A DNA stretch of 64,000 bases from the NCBI GenBank assembly GCA_029448655.1, contig JACCLO010000003.1, forward strand, positions 4,898,001 to 4,962,000. Reading direction: 5' to 3'. Below, one piece after another: positions 1 to 9,755 of this stretch. This stretch comes from Wolfiporia cocos. Taxonomy: Eukaryota; Basidiomycota; Agaricomycetes; Polyporales; Phaeolaceae. The stretch's first letter is position 1; each line of letters opens with the position of its first letter. Below the pieces are notes generated by a model. That model was given only the letters and a program-made list of their open reading frames with translations. It was not told where the DNA came from and searched no databases. Made by a program: the position numbers and the translations under genes.

Positions 1-661
1 GTGCTAGAGATGGGCATGTCGCAGAGCCCTACTGTGAAGCTTCAGCATACCAAGTGGGCGATGAGGAACTGGTTACCTGCACAAACCCGAGACTGACCCA
101 ATAAGCGACTATCAGAAGTCCATTGGCATCTGGTAGATCTACATTGGTCCATGAGATTCACTCGCCGTCCGTTTGTCAATTATATAGATATCTCAACCGA
201 CCTATTGGCTGATAAACCCGGTTCCGAACATCAAGATCTGAAATGTGTCCGCATACATATTGTACGCGAACACCCTCGAGCTCGTGCAGCTGCTGTAGCT
301 GAACGGTAGGTGTGCCGCATTTCCTGAGAGCTCGAGTGCTTGCCATTCATGCGTAAATGTCGTTGCCGCGCCTGTGCTGCGCATGGTCAAGAGGACAAAG
401 TTGATGGCGATGGAGGGAATCAACCCATAGGATATAGATCTGGTAGTGTCGCTGCTGTTGCCCACGATCTCAGATATGGCGTAGATTGCGATGATGCCTC
501 TGACGGTGAGACCAATCATGTTTGCCACGTTCCGCTCGTCTGCGTCGGCCTGAACACAAGGAGCGGCCACCTAGGCGACGCATTGACATACAAAATGCGG
601 GCACGCTATTATGTACAGCTGCACCACTGTGCTCATCTGCGTATCACGAAGCACCGCTGAG
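1..661 (-). pseudogene. Degraded glutaminase-like gene, C-terminal part (copy A)
   Basis: Read on the minus strand, this segment encodes residues closely similar to the glutaminase at 53544-57297: a stretch with NVANMIGLTVRGIIAIYA matches the intact gene's NAANMTNLAVKGIIGIYA, and HEWQALELSGNAAHLPFSY matches HEWEALAFAGNASHMPFSY. The intron that separates these two blocks in the intact gene is here read through in frame. Only this central-to-late part of the gene is present. The N-terminal exons are not found upstream, and the 3' end runs off the left edge of the window. The segment aligns base for base with 11761-12410, including its flanks, so it belongs to a segmental duplication. I call it a pseudogene because it is partial; a function for the fragment is not supported. 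Confidence 0.75.
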
Positions 662-981
662 AGCTAGATTGTGACCCATGTCCTTCATGAATATATTTGG
701 CGTCATCCGCACTCCAGTCGTCCGATTCTAGGCTGCATGCGAGTGTTGAGCACGCCGACGGTCTAGCGCACAGCTAGTGCAACAATGTCTGTATATATCT
801 CGTAAATTTCGACGATGCACAAGTTGCTCATCGCTTTCGTGCGATAGTCAATCACGAGGCCTTCCACCTCCACCTAAAGAGATGATAGACTCCGTCGCGA
901 TAGCTGAGCCACATCCAGTGAAAGGAGTCAAGCACGCACGATCTCATACCCGCACTTGTGGCTCGTATCCACAAGTATATA
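662..981. other. Duplicated non-coding flank, first unit
   Basis: No gene is visible. The sequence aligns with about 12415-12715, with shared words such as GACCCATGTCCTTCAT and AATGTCTGTATAT, and so is the duplicated spacer between the glutaminase remnant and the next degraded gene. The alignment is interrupted at 982 by the pogo-like transposon and resumes after 4603. Confidence 0.6.
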
Positions 982-1006
982 CAGTCATCGATCGCTCAAT
1001 GAGACA
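982..1006 (+). repeat. Left terminal inverted repeat of the pogo-like element
   Basis: The repeat begins CAGTCATC and ends CTCAATGAGACA. It matches the reverse complement of 4579-4603 with three mismatches among positions 9-13. The dinucleotide just outside it is TA. Confidence 0.85.
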
Positions 1007-1326
1007 CGATCACTCAATGAGACAAATGGCCTTGTTATTGAAATTCTGCATCCTACTTCCATATCCGTGCCTCGGACTTGTTGCGCATTGGATTGTATGT
1101 ATTATGAGAAGCTAGTACCAAAATTTGAAGTGGATACTGTGGACATTGCATCTCTGACAGACTGCAAATGGTCGGCTGCTACTCAAAAAAGAAATCTATT
1201 TCGAGAGATCAGTCCTCTAGAAGGTAGAGTTTCAGTGCCACAGATGCATCTTTAGAGACACCGCAGATGCATCTGCGGCACTCTAAGTCATCGAGATTAG
1301 GCGCCCATTAGTACCAAAATAAAGCG

Positions 1327-1400
1327 TCGCAAGCCGGGAATCGAACCAGGAACTATGAGACCTCAGTGAAACAGCAACCGAAACCACTCAGCTAAAGCGG
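1327..1400 (-). other. tRNA-like segment with Pol III boxes A and B (leftward)
   Basis: On the minus strand, TAGCTGAGTGG (1394-1384) fits box A and GGTTCGATTCC (1347-1337) fits box B exactly. Spacing is close to that of a tRNA gene. The T-arm can pair at four of five positions, but I find no matching 5' half of the acceptor stem. This is therefore a tRNA-like promoter remnant and not a functional tRNA gene. Confidence 0.55.
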
Positions 1401-1687
1401 TTAGTGAAAGGAAGATCCCGTGCAAATACATAATCAGTAGTTGATATAATAACGGTTTTAAAAAAATTTAACATTCTGCTCATATGTCAGTAAGCTCAAG
1501 TGTTCCTTGAATGCATCTCTTTGTTAATGTATCCCACAACCCATATGTATCTGCAATGAGGTAGGGATGCTGTCATAAATTACCTACAGGAACATTGCAC
1601 TAAGGTGTGACTTGACAACCAACAGCCACGGCGATGAAAGGACATTAAATGGATCATATTGATAATATATGACCGGATACCAAGACC

Positions 1688-1760
1688 ATCTGGCGAAGTG
1701 GTATAGATTGCAATTTCGCTGATCCCAGGTTAAGTGTTCGAACCCCGCACATGTATTTCT
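1688..1760 (+). other. tRNA-like segment with Pol III boxes A and B (rightward)
   Basis: TGGCGAAGTGG (1691-1701) fits box A, and TGTTCGAACCC (1735-1745) fits box B with one mismatch. The acceptor stem is not recognisable. It points toward the right end of the nested element, opposite in direction to the segment at 1327-1400. Confidence 0.45.
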
Positions 1761-2164
1761 TGCGCAGATGCATCTTATTTTATTCAGATGCATCTTTGCA
1801 GCACGCTTGGGCGTTAATATTGCTTAGAGTGCCCCAGATGCATCTGCGGTGTCTCTAAAGATGCATCTCCGGCACTGAAGTCCCTCCTAGAAGTTACACA
1901 ATATACCAACAGTGGGGTTGATTGACACTGGATTTATAATAGCTTCAAGATGACAATGCTACTGAGGTGGAAGTCACCACATTCACCGAGATTGTCAATA
2001 AAAGAGTATCGGAGGTGTTGCAGAGGCTAGTCTAATCAGGCGCTGGAAGTCACATCACGCTTTCCATATAGAATTAGCAATGTCATTGCCGTGGGCTGTG
2101 GTGGTACTGGAAGCTGCCATATCAACTTCTTCTACATACAACTGCTGACCGCTGAGCTTCTACT

Positions 2165-4330
2165 ATGGTCGGACGAGCTCAATCCAACACAAAAAAGCAG
2201 CAGCTATTCTCAGAACTCAAGGAAAAATGGATCCAGCAGGCAGTGCAGCAGTACCACCAGAATCGGAATATTTCAGGTGGCAGTCACAAGAGTTTGCGAG
2301 CCATTTGTGTAGAAATGGAGGAGGAGTGTTTCAAGGAGACTGAAATACAGATCAAAATAGATAAACAGACTCTACTGCGGCGAGTGGCAGGTGGAAGGAG
2401 TAGGCATGATGCCGCAGGCGAGAAGAGCTGGCTCTGTTTAGAAGAGACAGAGGCTGTGCTGACATTTGTTATCCAAATGGCACGGCAAGGCTTTCCCCTA
2501 ACTCACCGCTATGTCAAAGAAGCGGTCGATGATATATGCTGGGCACGATATGGAGACAGATTCCCACAGAGTGGGGTAGGCAAGCGTTGGACGTTACGCT
2601 TCCTTGAGAAGCATAGTGAACGAGTCAAGCCATTTTGGTCACGCTCACTTGACCAAGCACGAGCACGGGCAGTCAATCAGACAACACATGATGCATTTTT
2701 TGACATTCTGGAGGAGGCAACGGACGGGGAGGAGGGCAACGAGCCAATTGCCCCAGAGTGTACATATGGGACTGATGAAACTGGGATACAAGAAGGGGTG
2801 GGGACAAGTGAACGGGTCTGGGGACCGGCTGGCAATAAGGTCCAGTACCAGCAGCGGAGCGGCAGCAGGGAAAATATCACTGTGATCGTCACAATTTGCG
2901 GTGACGGAACATCCATACCTCCTGCAGTGATATTCAAGGGCCAAGGCTTCCAAACAAGCTGGGTGCAAGATAATCCCCTTAATGCTTTGTGAGTATGGGA
3001 TGCTTCGTAAAACTTATATATACTCACTTGCTTCAGGCTTGGCTATTCGAAGAAAGGATATACAACAGGCGAGATCGGCATCAAATGGATCAGACATTTT
3101 GATTTGCAGACGAAGGAAAAAGCTGCAGGTCGTCGCAGACTTCTGCTTGTGGATGGGCACATTTCACACTGCACGAAGGGATTCCTGGACTACGCGCATG
3201 CAAATCACATCAATGTCGTCTGCTATCCAGCACATTCTACACATATTTACCAAGGCCTTGATGTTGTTATCTTCAGTGTCCTCAAGCGGTGCTGGACAGA
3301 AGCTCGTGACAAATTTGAGCGCGAAACAGGTCAGAAGGTGTCGAAATCAAATTTCCTATCGATATATGGGAGGGCACACATTAAGGCACTCACCGCGGAC
3401 AACATACGCACAGCATTTCGCAAGACCGGAATCATCCCATTCAACTGCAATGCTATCACCGCAGAAATGATGATGCCAAGCCAGGCAACATCTACTCGGG
3501 CCCATCTACCATTCCCCCCAACATCCCCAGTGCGCATGGTAGCACACATGCTGCGCGCCGAGACGAACCATCAAGTGGGAGGAAATGCATCCCATGAGCA
3601 TCGTGCTTCTGATATGCTAGCACAGACATCTGCTGCTTACCTGACACAAACTACCCCGATCCATTTGAGTCACCAGCCTCCGACAGCCACAACTATCGTT
3701 GTATCGCCACGGAAAACCTATCGTTATCAAAATCTGCTTCAGGAGGCACCAGTGACAGTGCGCGAAGGGATGCTTCAGCATGCGCTGCGTGAGAGCGTTG
3801 TGCGTGACAAGGCGAGGAAGGAGCAGCTCATCAATCTGCAAGCTGCCGTTATTCTGCAGGAGGTATATGTGGGACGGGTCAAGTCTCAGCTGCATGCGAA
3901 AGAGAATGCATCAAAGAAGAGGCAAAGCAAGATGTTTGGTAATGGCATGCCAAAGTTGCTCACCAGCGAGAGCTATCGCCAAGCAGCGGACGACGCCGAT
4001 CAGCAAGCACGAACGAAGGCAGCAGAAACAGAGAGGCACAAGATCGCTAAGGCAAGATATGCAGAGGAGCTGGCACAATGGAAAATCATGGAGGCATCAC
4101 GGAAAGCACACAACACAGCGTGCAAAGACGAATTCAAAAGGGCACTTGAGGCATACAGGGCGGAATGTGAACAAGCCAGGGTTGAGGGAAGGGTCAAACG
4201 GTGGCCAAAGCCAAAGTGCGCAGCTCTAGAGAAGCCAATAGCACGGCCAAAAATGCAAGTGGAGGGCCCGAACAAGAGCGAACAAGAGGACGGCGAAGAG
4301 GCAGACGAGAATGAGGACGAAGAGGTGTAG
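2165..4330 (+). CDS. Pogo-family DDE transposase
   Basis: Two exons (2165-2988 and 3037-4330) join across a GTGAGT...TTCAG intron of 48 bases to give about 705 residues. The N-terminal 200 residues hold a lysine-rich start and a helix-turn-helix/CENP-B-like region (for example VGKRWTLRFLEKH). The catalytic domain follows with three acidic residues: D in TDETGIQEG (about residue 203), D in LVDGHISH (about 313) and D in QGLDVVIF (about 349). The roughly 35-residue spacing between the last two is the pogo-type DD35D pattern. It would bind the terminal repeats, cut both ends and join them at TA. The C-terminal half is long, with a charged, probably coiled-coil segment and an acidic tail rich in E and D. 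No frameshift or stop is seen. The start is the first ATG of the open frame. Confidence 0.88.
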
Positions 4331-4578
4331 TCTAGATTATCAGTTGATGAGATATGCCTAATTGGGCCTAGTCAGGCGTGATGTGACGCTGTCTCATTGA
4401 GTGGTCGTTCGTTGATAAGGACATTCAGCCATTGTTCAAATTCCACTGCCTGTGGAGGGACTTCGATAAGGGAACTCTCAATGTCAGATCGTAGAGGAAG
4501 TGGGACCTGATACCCTGGTATCGTCCGATTGGCACAGAAGGAAGTCTACATGAAGTCCGAGGCAGTACAATATTTGGT

Positions 4579-4603
4579 TGTCTCATTGAGTGGTTGATGA
4601 CTG
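4579..4603 (-). repeat. Right terminal inverted repeat of the pogo-like element
   Basis: The reverse complement begins CAGTCATC and ends CTCAATGAGACA, pairing with 982-1006. TA follows directly at 4604-4605, completing the two-base target duplication. Confidence 0.85.
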
Positions 4604-4839
4604 TATATCTCGCGCCACAGTATGTTACAATAAGGTTGGTCACACCGTGACATGTCAACCCAACTCGGTGCCTCCTCCCGTCTCTGCAGCAACAGACTCG
4701 GAGCTCCCTCTTGTCTCTTCTCGCTCTCGATGGACATCCTGCACCCCTCTGGACACCTAGTGCCTCAGCGGGCGCCGCGCCTCTCGCAGCCACGCGACAA
4801 GCAAACACTGACTCGGTGCTCGTGAACGTGCAATCCTGA
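4604..4839. other. Duplicated non-coding flank, continued after the transposon
   Basis: This resumes the alignment with the second unit from about 12716, for example GACATGTC and CTCTTCTCGCTCTC. No gene is visible. Confidence 0.5.
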
Positions 4840-6660
4840 CTCTCCTTCTTGACGGTGGTACCAACTGGCTCCAGGGGAACGATAGAGAGGTTCTCCGGTC
4901 TGTGCTCGGCTACAGCTTCCGCCGCACTGCGAGCCGTCTTTTCCCCAATGCCGCCATTCGTCGTGTCCGTAGATATGGTCTGTTCAACAGCGCTGGAAAA
5001 GGGCGAGACGTACGGCGCCCGGTGTACACTGGGCAATCGGGTCTCACCCAGAATCTCGGATGGCGTCGGTGGGCGTACAGTCGGCTCTGACGAGACGTCC
5101 GGGCTGCACTAGTGCAAATCGCACGAGGACGATGACACGGCTGATGCGCTAATGCCTGATTCTCTGACAACTCAATTGGCAACAAGCCCCGCTTAGCATG
5201 CTACAGATACACTTACCAACGCAACCTGCGACGCGCGTCTCCCTGCCCTGGAGACTTTCTCTCCTATTTTGCCTCGCTCACTGAACTGTCTGATCTCTCG
5301 TCTGCTACTTTTGATTTTGCGATAAGGCACGGGGTCTATCTTTGACTGCCAGCTCTGCAGACGAACGAGAACGCTCTAGCATACGACTTGAAAGGTGCAT
5401 TCGGGGCGACGACATCCTTCCGCAAACAAACAGGACCTTGGGGAACTTGTGGATATCATGATTCGATTGATACCTTGCTGCTGTCGCCTGATGTCTTCGT
5501 CACGCCTCCACCAAGCTTTGCAGTGCCAGACGATATGTCATTGTTATCGCACTTCCCTGATGATACACTGACAGTGGTCGGGGATCTCACATGTTGCGAC
5601 TAGATGGCTGCACAATAATTTTGAAGCGAGAATTCATTTCATGTATCACGGGCACAACTGACTAATCGACATGGACTCGCGCATGCCCAAGCTGACATTA
5701 CGAACAACCGACCGCGCACGCTCTTCCGCCTCCTGTCGTCGATCTATAACGCACGATATTTCGGTGACCTGATGCATTTGCATATTGATTCAGAGCGAAC
5801 GGCGGACGTGGACGCTGCGGATCGCAGATGCACTCCGTTGTGACCGTGGCCGGGTGTTCCTGGGGTACCGCCTAATACATGGTGCTGCTTACCGCGGTGG
5901 TCGAGCCGTGATGTCCGCACTCTTGCGACTCTGGAGGCCGCTAGAGGACGACATGGAGGTGTCGCCGCTTTTGTACTCCTGGATTAAGATGACACTGCTG
6001 CGCTCTGGGCGTTATCGCCTTCGTCTCTGAATCGATGCTAATGAACTTACGTCTCATGAGGCACAAGGTAGAGGAGATTTCACTGCAATTTCTCGTGACG
6101 AGATTGTATCAGCAGATGGACCTCTGATCGCCATCCAGTCAACTCCCAGATCACCTTTAGGTAGCATGATTCACTGACCCGAGCACGCCGTACCTCTCGC
6201 ACATTTCTTGCAGCTGGGGTGCAGCGTACTTCGCGTGGATTCCGCACCTATTTCGCTTCCTGGCTCTTCGAATTCATGCGGGACACGGACAGGATCGCCG
6301 TTCCCAGTTTGCAGTCGAACAAATGACCACGCTCATGGAGGAAGTAGCCGATCGAGCTCGTGTAGCTTTGCCCGTACGTGATGCTGTATCCAAACTCTGC
6401 CGACTTCGTCTAACCGTCGATGAGCCACCTTGAAATTGATCTGTGTGTCAAGGATGTATTCCTTCAGGTGTGCCTGCACAAAGAGAAGCTACTATGATCA
6501 GCTTTCCGGGCCCTCCGCGAACTGGAACCGGAAGATGGACCTCCCAAATAGAAGTTCGCCACGTACCTTCCTCTTACTCGTTCTTAATCATCGTGGTTTG
6601 CATTCGACTAAGAGTGACTTATTGTGACGAGGCAGCAACGGTGTACAGAACTAGGTGCGG
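4840..6660 (+). pseudogene. Unrecognised gene remnant 'X', copy A
   Basis: Coding-like stretches follow one another on the plus strand in shifting frames, for example EVLRSVLGYSFRRTASRLFP near 4895 and LFRLLSSIYNARYFGDLMHL near 5730, with stops between them that no sensible set of introns removes. The style (short hydrophobic leucine-rich blocks) recalls fungal F-box/LRR-like proteins, but I cannot assign a family. The stretch aligns along its length with 12900-14560, and its 5805-5940 part also with 11290-11450. It lies between the glutaminase remnant and the F-box gene in both units, so it was part of the duplicated block. A working gene here is unlikely. Confidence 0.5.
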
Positions 6661-8204
6661 CAGGTAGTGAGCACAGCATATCTAATTTCTTGTTCGTTCG
6701 CGATCCAGGACTCAAAATATCACACAAATAGGTATCACTTGCTCGCAATATGACCTTTCATAAAAATCGTTTCTGATAGTCGCATCATTCATTGTCTACG
6801 CTTGCTGCACTGATAGAATTCGTGCGACAGATATTTCCATGGCATCCAAAAACAGGTCGATATTCACCACCCGCACTAGTCTTTCCTCTGCCGTCAGGGC
6901 TCCTTTTCTGATATCGGTGATAATCTCCAACACGATATCACGCAGGCCTATGACGCCGACTAGATGCGGTCAGGGCGATGCCGGAAGGACCATCGTGGCG
7001 AGAACTGCCACGCCTTCTTGTCCCGCTCATCTGTACTTAGGTCGCCCAGGCAGTATATGGGCTGCACCACTAATGCAGATCTATCAAATAGATTGTTCAA
7101 TGCGATTTGGTTCAACATCGGGTGAGCGTGCGTGCTATAACATCAACGCGTTCACAATATGACTCACCAGTCTCACCCGCAGGCATCTCGGATATACTGC
7201 GTGTCGAGATCGAAATGCGATCAACAGTGAACTCCTCGCGGGCTTCGGCATGGAGCAATGCGGCGACATACGAGTATTCGCGTAGCGGCAACGACGCCCT
7301 CAGTCTGCTAGAATGCAAAAAGGACGGCCAGAACCATAGGCGACCCTCAAGCTGGCGTTGGTCACTACAAGCAGAGCACGGTCAGGTGCAAATGGCGGAT
7401 GAGACGATTGGTACGTTACCACCTATTCTACTTCTCGCTCCCTGCCATGCTCTCATCGGCTTGTACTAGGATCCCGAACGGCAAGCAATCGTCTAACTCC
7501 ATATTCCCCCCAGACCGGATACGACATTAGTTTTTTGACTCGCGCTTGAGCGAGCTACGCTGTTAAACACGTTCTACGATCAGTGACCACTTGTCCTGTA
7601 ATAGTACCTTGGTATGTTCATGGATCAACAGGTCCGCGGTCCACTTATCATAACCGAGAGAGAGCTCTGATGATCCTGGCTACGGAGTTGGCAAGCCATT
7701 AATCCTGCATTGCCTAAGGCAGACGCGTATCGGAAGTGCGAGAGCATTCAGGCGCGCTGTGCTTATCTCTCCCACATCCGAGGCACGCAAAATCTTCGCA
7801 GAAGGCTGTTCGAAGGCAAGTGTACTAGTGGTCAGTGCAGCACACGAGGCAGTGCGACATGAGGGCACCACATGATGCACGCGAGATGAACTATGCACTG
7901 AAGAAGAAGGTCAGTGTTACTGTGAGCTTGAGTATAGGGACATGGAGGCTGGGTGCGGTTACTTACTGTTCAGCCCAAAGTCAGGTGGGGATGTACATGT
8001 CTACCATGAAGCCTGTGCAAAGGCTGCGCTGTATATGTATGGGCGCGTCGAAGGATTGGATCCGAGTGCGCGTCAGAAGCGTCTTATAAGCACCCAGATA
8101 CGATGAAGATAGAGAACAAGCACTTGCCCTCCTTGCTCCCCTCTCGCTGCTAGAACCTTGCTCCCCGGTCAGCGTCCCCCAGCAAGAGGCTATCCAAATA
8201 CGAG
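6661..8204. other. Spacer with possible degraded minus-strand coding remnant
   Basis: No intact gene is visible. Between about 6830 and 7440 the minus strand has coding-like blocks, such as EYSYVAALLHAEAREEF and a later frame reading GLRDIVLEIITDIRKG, broken by stops; no family is recognised. About 1.2 kb (roughly 6700-7950) has no counterpart in the second unit, so it was inserted here or lost there. From about 8030 the sequence resembles the upstream flanks of the other F-box copies (14640-14810 and 20020-20175), including the words GCGCGTC and TGAGCGCGC or close variants, and probably contains the F-box promoter. Confidence 0.4.
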
Positions 8205-9755
8205 ATGACCGACGAGATGGAAGGGCAGCCCGCAGCGGTGCGTCTGTAGCGCGTTCGCGACATTAAATCAATGCTTAAACTGCTCCTCAGTCATGTGTAA
8301 TAGAGGGCTTAGCGTTCGACGTTGAGGCACGGTCATTGCGAGAGATCGAGTGGCGTCCGCCGAGGGAGTTGGGGGAACCAGTAATTTCGAGACGGGATGC
8401 CCGAGGCCTACTACCTCAGTTCTACTCGGAGACGGCGGCATCCCGGATGCCAATCGGGATATGGGACAAGATTTTAGGATACCTGCGAGATGAGCCGGCG
8501 ACGTTGGGTATCGCGGAGGAAGTATGTAGAGGCTGGTACCCGATCAGTTATCACCTCAAGAGTGAATATCGTCCTCTTCGTAGCATGGACGACGTATGCC
8601 TGTATATGCGCTATATCAAGACAATCCCGAGGCGAAGACGCATTGAGACTCTAATTTTCCTCTGGGGCAGTGCAGCAGAGGAGGGCAAGCAGCGCAGCAG
8701 AGGAGGGAATCAGCGCAGCGACAATGAAGCAAGGGAGGACAGTGCGGAGGGAAAGCAGGGCCGCAGCCTCGCACATCTCGGCGCGTTCGCAGCAATGTTC
8801 GCAGGTGGACTCCTCCCACGCCTGTCGACGCTCTGGATCGAGCGTGGAGAATGGACGCCGGGTGCGATCCCACAGAGCGTGTTCCTGCACCTCTCCTCAT
8901 TCCATTCCATCACTATATTGACACTCGATCACATCACCCTGCCTTCGATCACGGTGCTCTTACGCCTTATCTGTGCATTCAATCGCCTGGAGCGGCTCAC
9001 CATTCAGGGCTTGCGGGTGTTGGACAGACGGGTGCCTCCGGCCAGCAGACGATGGGCTCCCTCGCCGAGTCTCAAGCAGTTGCACTTCTGGGACCTGAGT
9101 TGGGCAGATGAACCTCGCATGATCACATCCGCTGAGCTGGAGACGTCCAGCGGCTCTGCGACCGCACTGTTCCTCTCGAACGCCCTCAGCTGCTCGGATT
9201 TGCAGGAGATACTGCATCATGCAGGGAAAGCCTTATGTCAAGTTTGGATAAACCCATTCAAACTACCCACTGGTGCGAATGCACACAGCATACAACCTCT
9301 TCGCGGTACGCACATTCGTTCCTTGACAGTTGACACGCTCACTGCATGCTTCTTGCACAGTGCCAGATGTGGACCTGTCCCGCAATGTTGGCCTGCGGAA
9401 TCTGTTTATAGACATTGATAGATTCGTCCCTGCAGCTTTGCTGGAGAGAGCAGAGAGATATGGTGCAATCCAGCGGATCATCTCATCCACATGCCCTACG
9501 GTACTTGAAGGAATTTGTGTCAACGTGTGGCTTACTCCCTCAGCAGCGATTATGTCGCACGTGCTGGACGCATTACGTACGGCACTATGCCCTCCGGACC
9601 ACCCACTCGAACCGGAGAAGTACACGTCGCTGAAGTCGGTGGCGCTGCGGTGCCCATTTGCAGATGAAAGTTCCAAGAGGCAGATTGAGGCTACTTGGGC
9701 CAATCTTGTACCGATTTGGTTCCCCAGCCTCTATTCTCGCGGGATCATGAGGTAG
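8205..9755 (+). CDS. F-box/LRR-like protein (copy A)
   Basis: Three exons (8205-8237, 8291-9305, 9361-9755) give about 480 residues. The first exon is only 11 codons (MTDEMEGQPAA) before a GTGCGT donor; the same tiny exon occurs in the paralogues, which supports this start over the in-frame TTG at 8336. An F-box-like segment, IPIGIWDKILGYLRDEPATL then EEVCRGWYP, lies near residues 55-90. The rest has irregular leucine-rich blocks (SITILTLDHITLPSITVLLR, LERLTIQGLRVLDRR) like the degenerate LRR domains of fungal F-box proteins. Such proteins usually bind Skp1 and present targets to an SCF ubiquitin ligase; that role is inferred from the family. Relative to copy B it carries a charged insertion of about 27 residues (GKQRSRGGNQRSDNEARED and following) from a local duplication. 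No stop or frameshift is seen. Confidence 0.72.

Larger units (their letters stand above)
1231..1879. mobile_element. Nonautonomous inverted-repeat element (MITE-like) nested in the pogo left arm
   Basis: The terminal inverted repeats are 57 bp (1231-1287 and 1823-1879) with about three mismatches, starting TTCAGTGCC and containing AGATGCATCT twice. The element is 649 bp with no open frame of note. An imperfect direct repeat, CTCTAGAAG against CTCCTAGAAG, lies a few bases outside both ends, but I see no clean target duplication, so the superfamily is unassigned. Two tRNA-like segments with Pol III box A and box B motifs lie inside it, one near each end and pointing outward. Because it sits inside the pogo-like transposon it is the younger insertion, or it was carried in by that transposon. 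Confidence 0.75.
982..4603 (+). mobile_element. Pogo-like (Tc1/mariner superfamily) DNA transposon
   Basis: The element is 3622 bp, starts with CAGTCATC and ends with its complement, and is flanked on both sides by TA (980-981 and 4604-4605), as expected for pogo/Tigger insertions. The imperfect terminal inverted repeats are about 25 bp, and the subterminal word CTCAATGAGACA is repeated in both arms (995-1006, 1012-1023 and, inverted, about 4391 and 4579). It encodes one spliced transposase with a DDD catalytic triad. It lies in a duplicated block whose other copy, near 12.7 kb, has no insertion, so it arrived after the duplication. Its left arm carries a second, nested element at 1231-1879. 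The open transposase frame, clean ends and intact target duplication suggest a fairly recent insertion; mobility is inferred. Confidence 0.88.

Noticed and set aside
1327..1400. Functional tRNA gene
   Set aside because: Boxes A and B are good, but the acceptor stem has no 5' half and the segment lies inside a transposable element.
5388..6030. Plus-strand frames of 71 and 81 codons as separate small genes
   Set aside because: They are pieces of the degraded gene X, matched in part by paralogous copies with other breaks.
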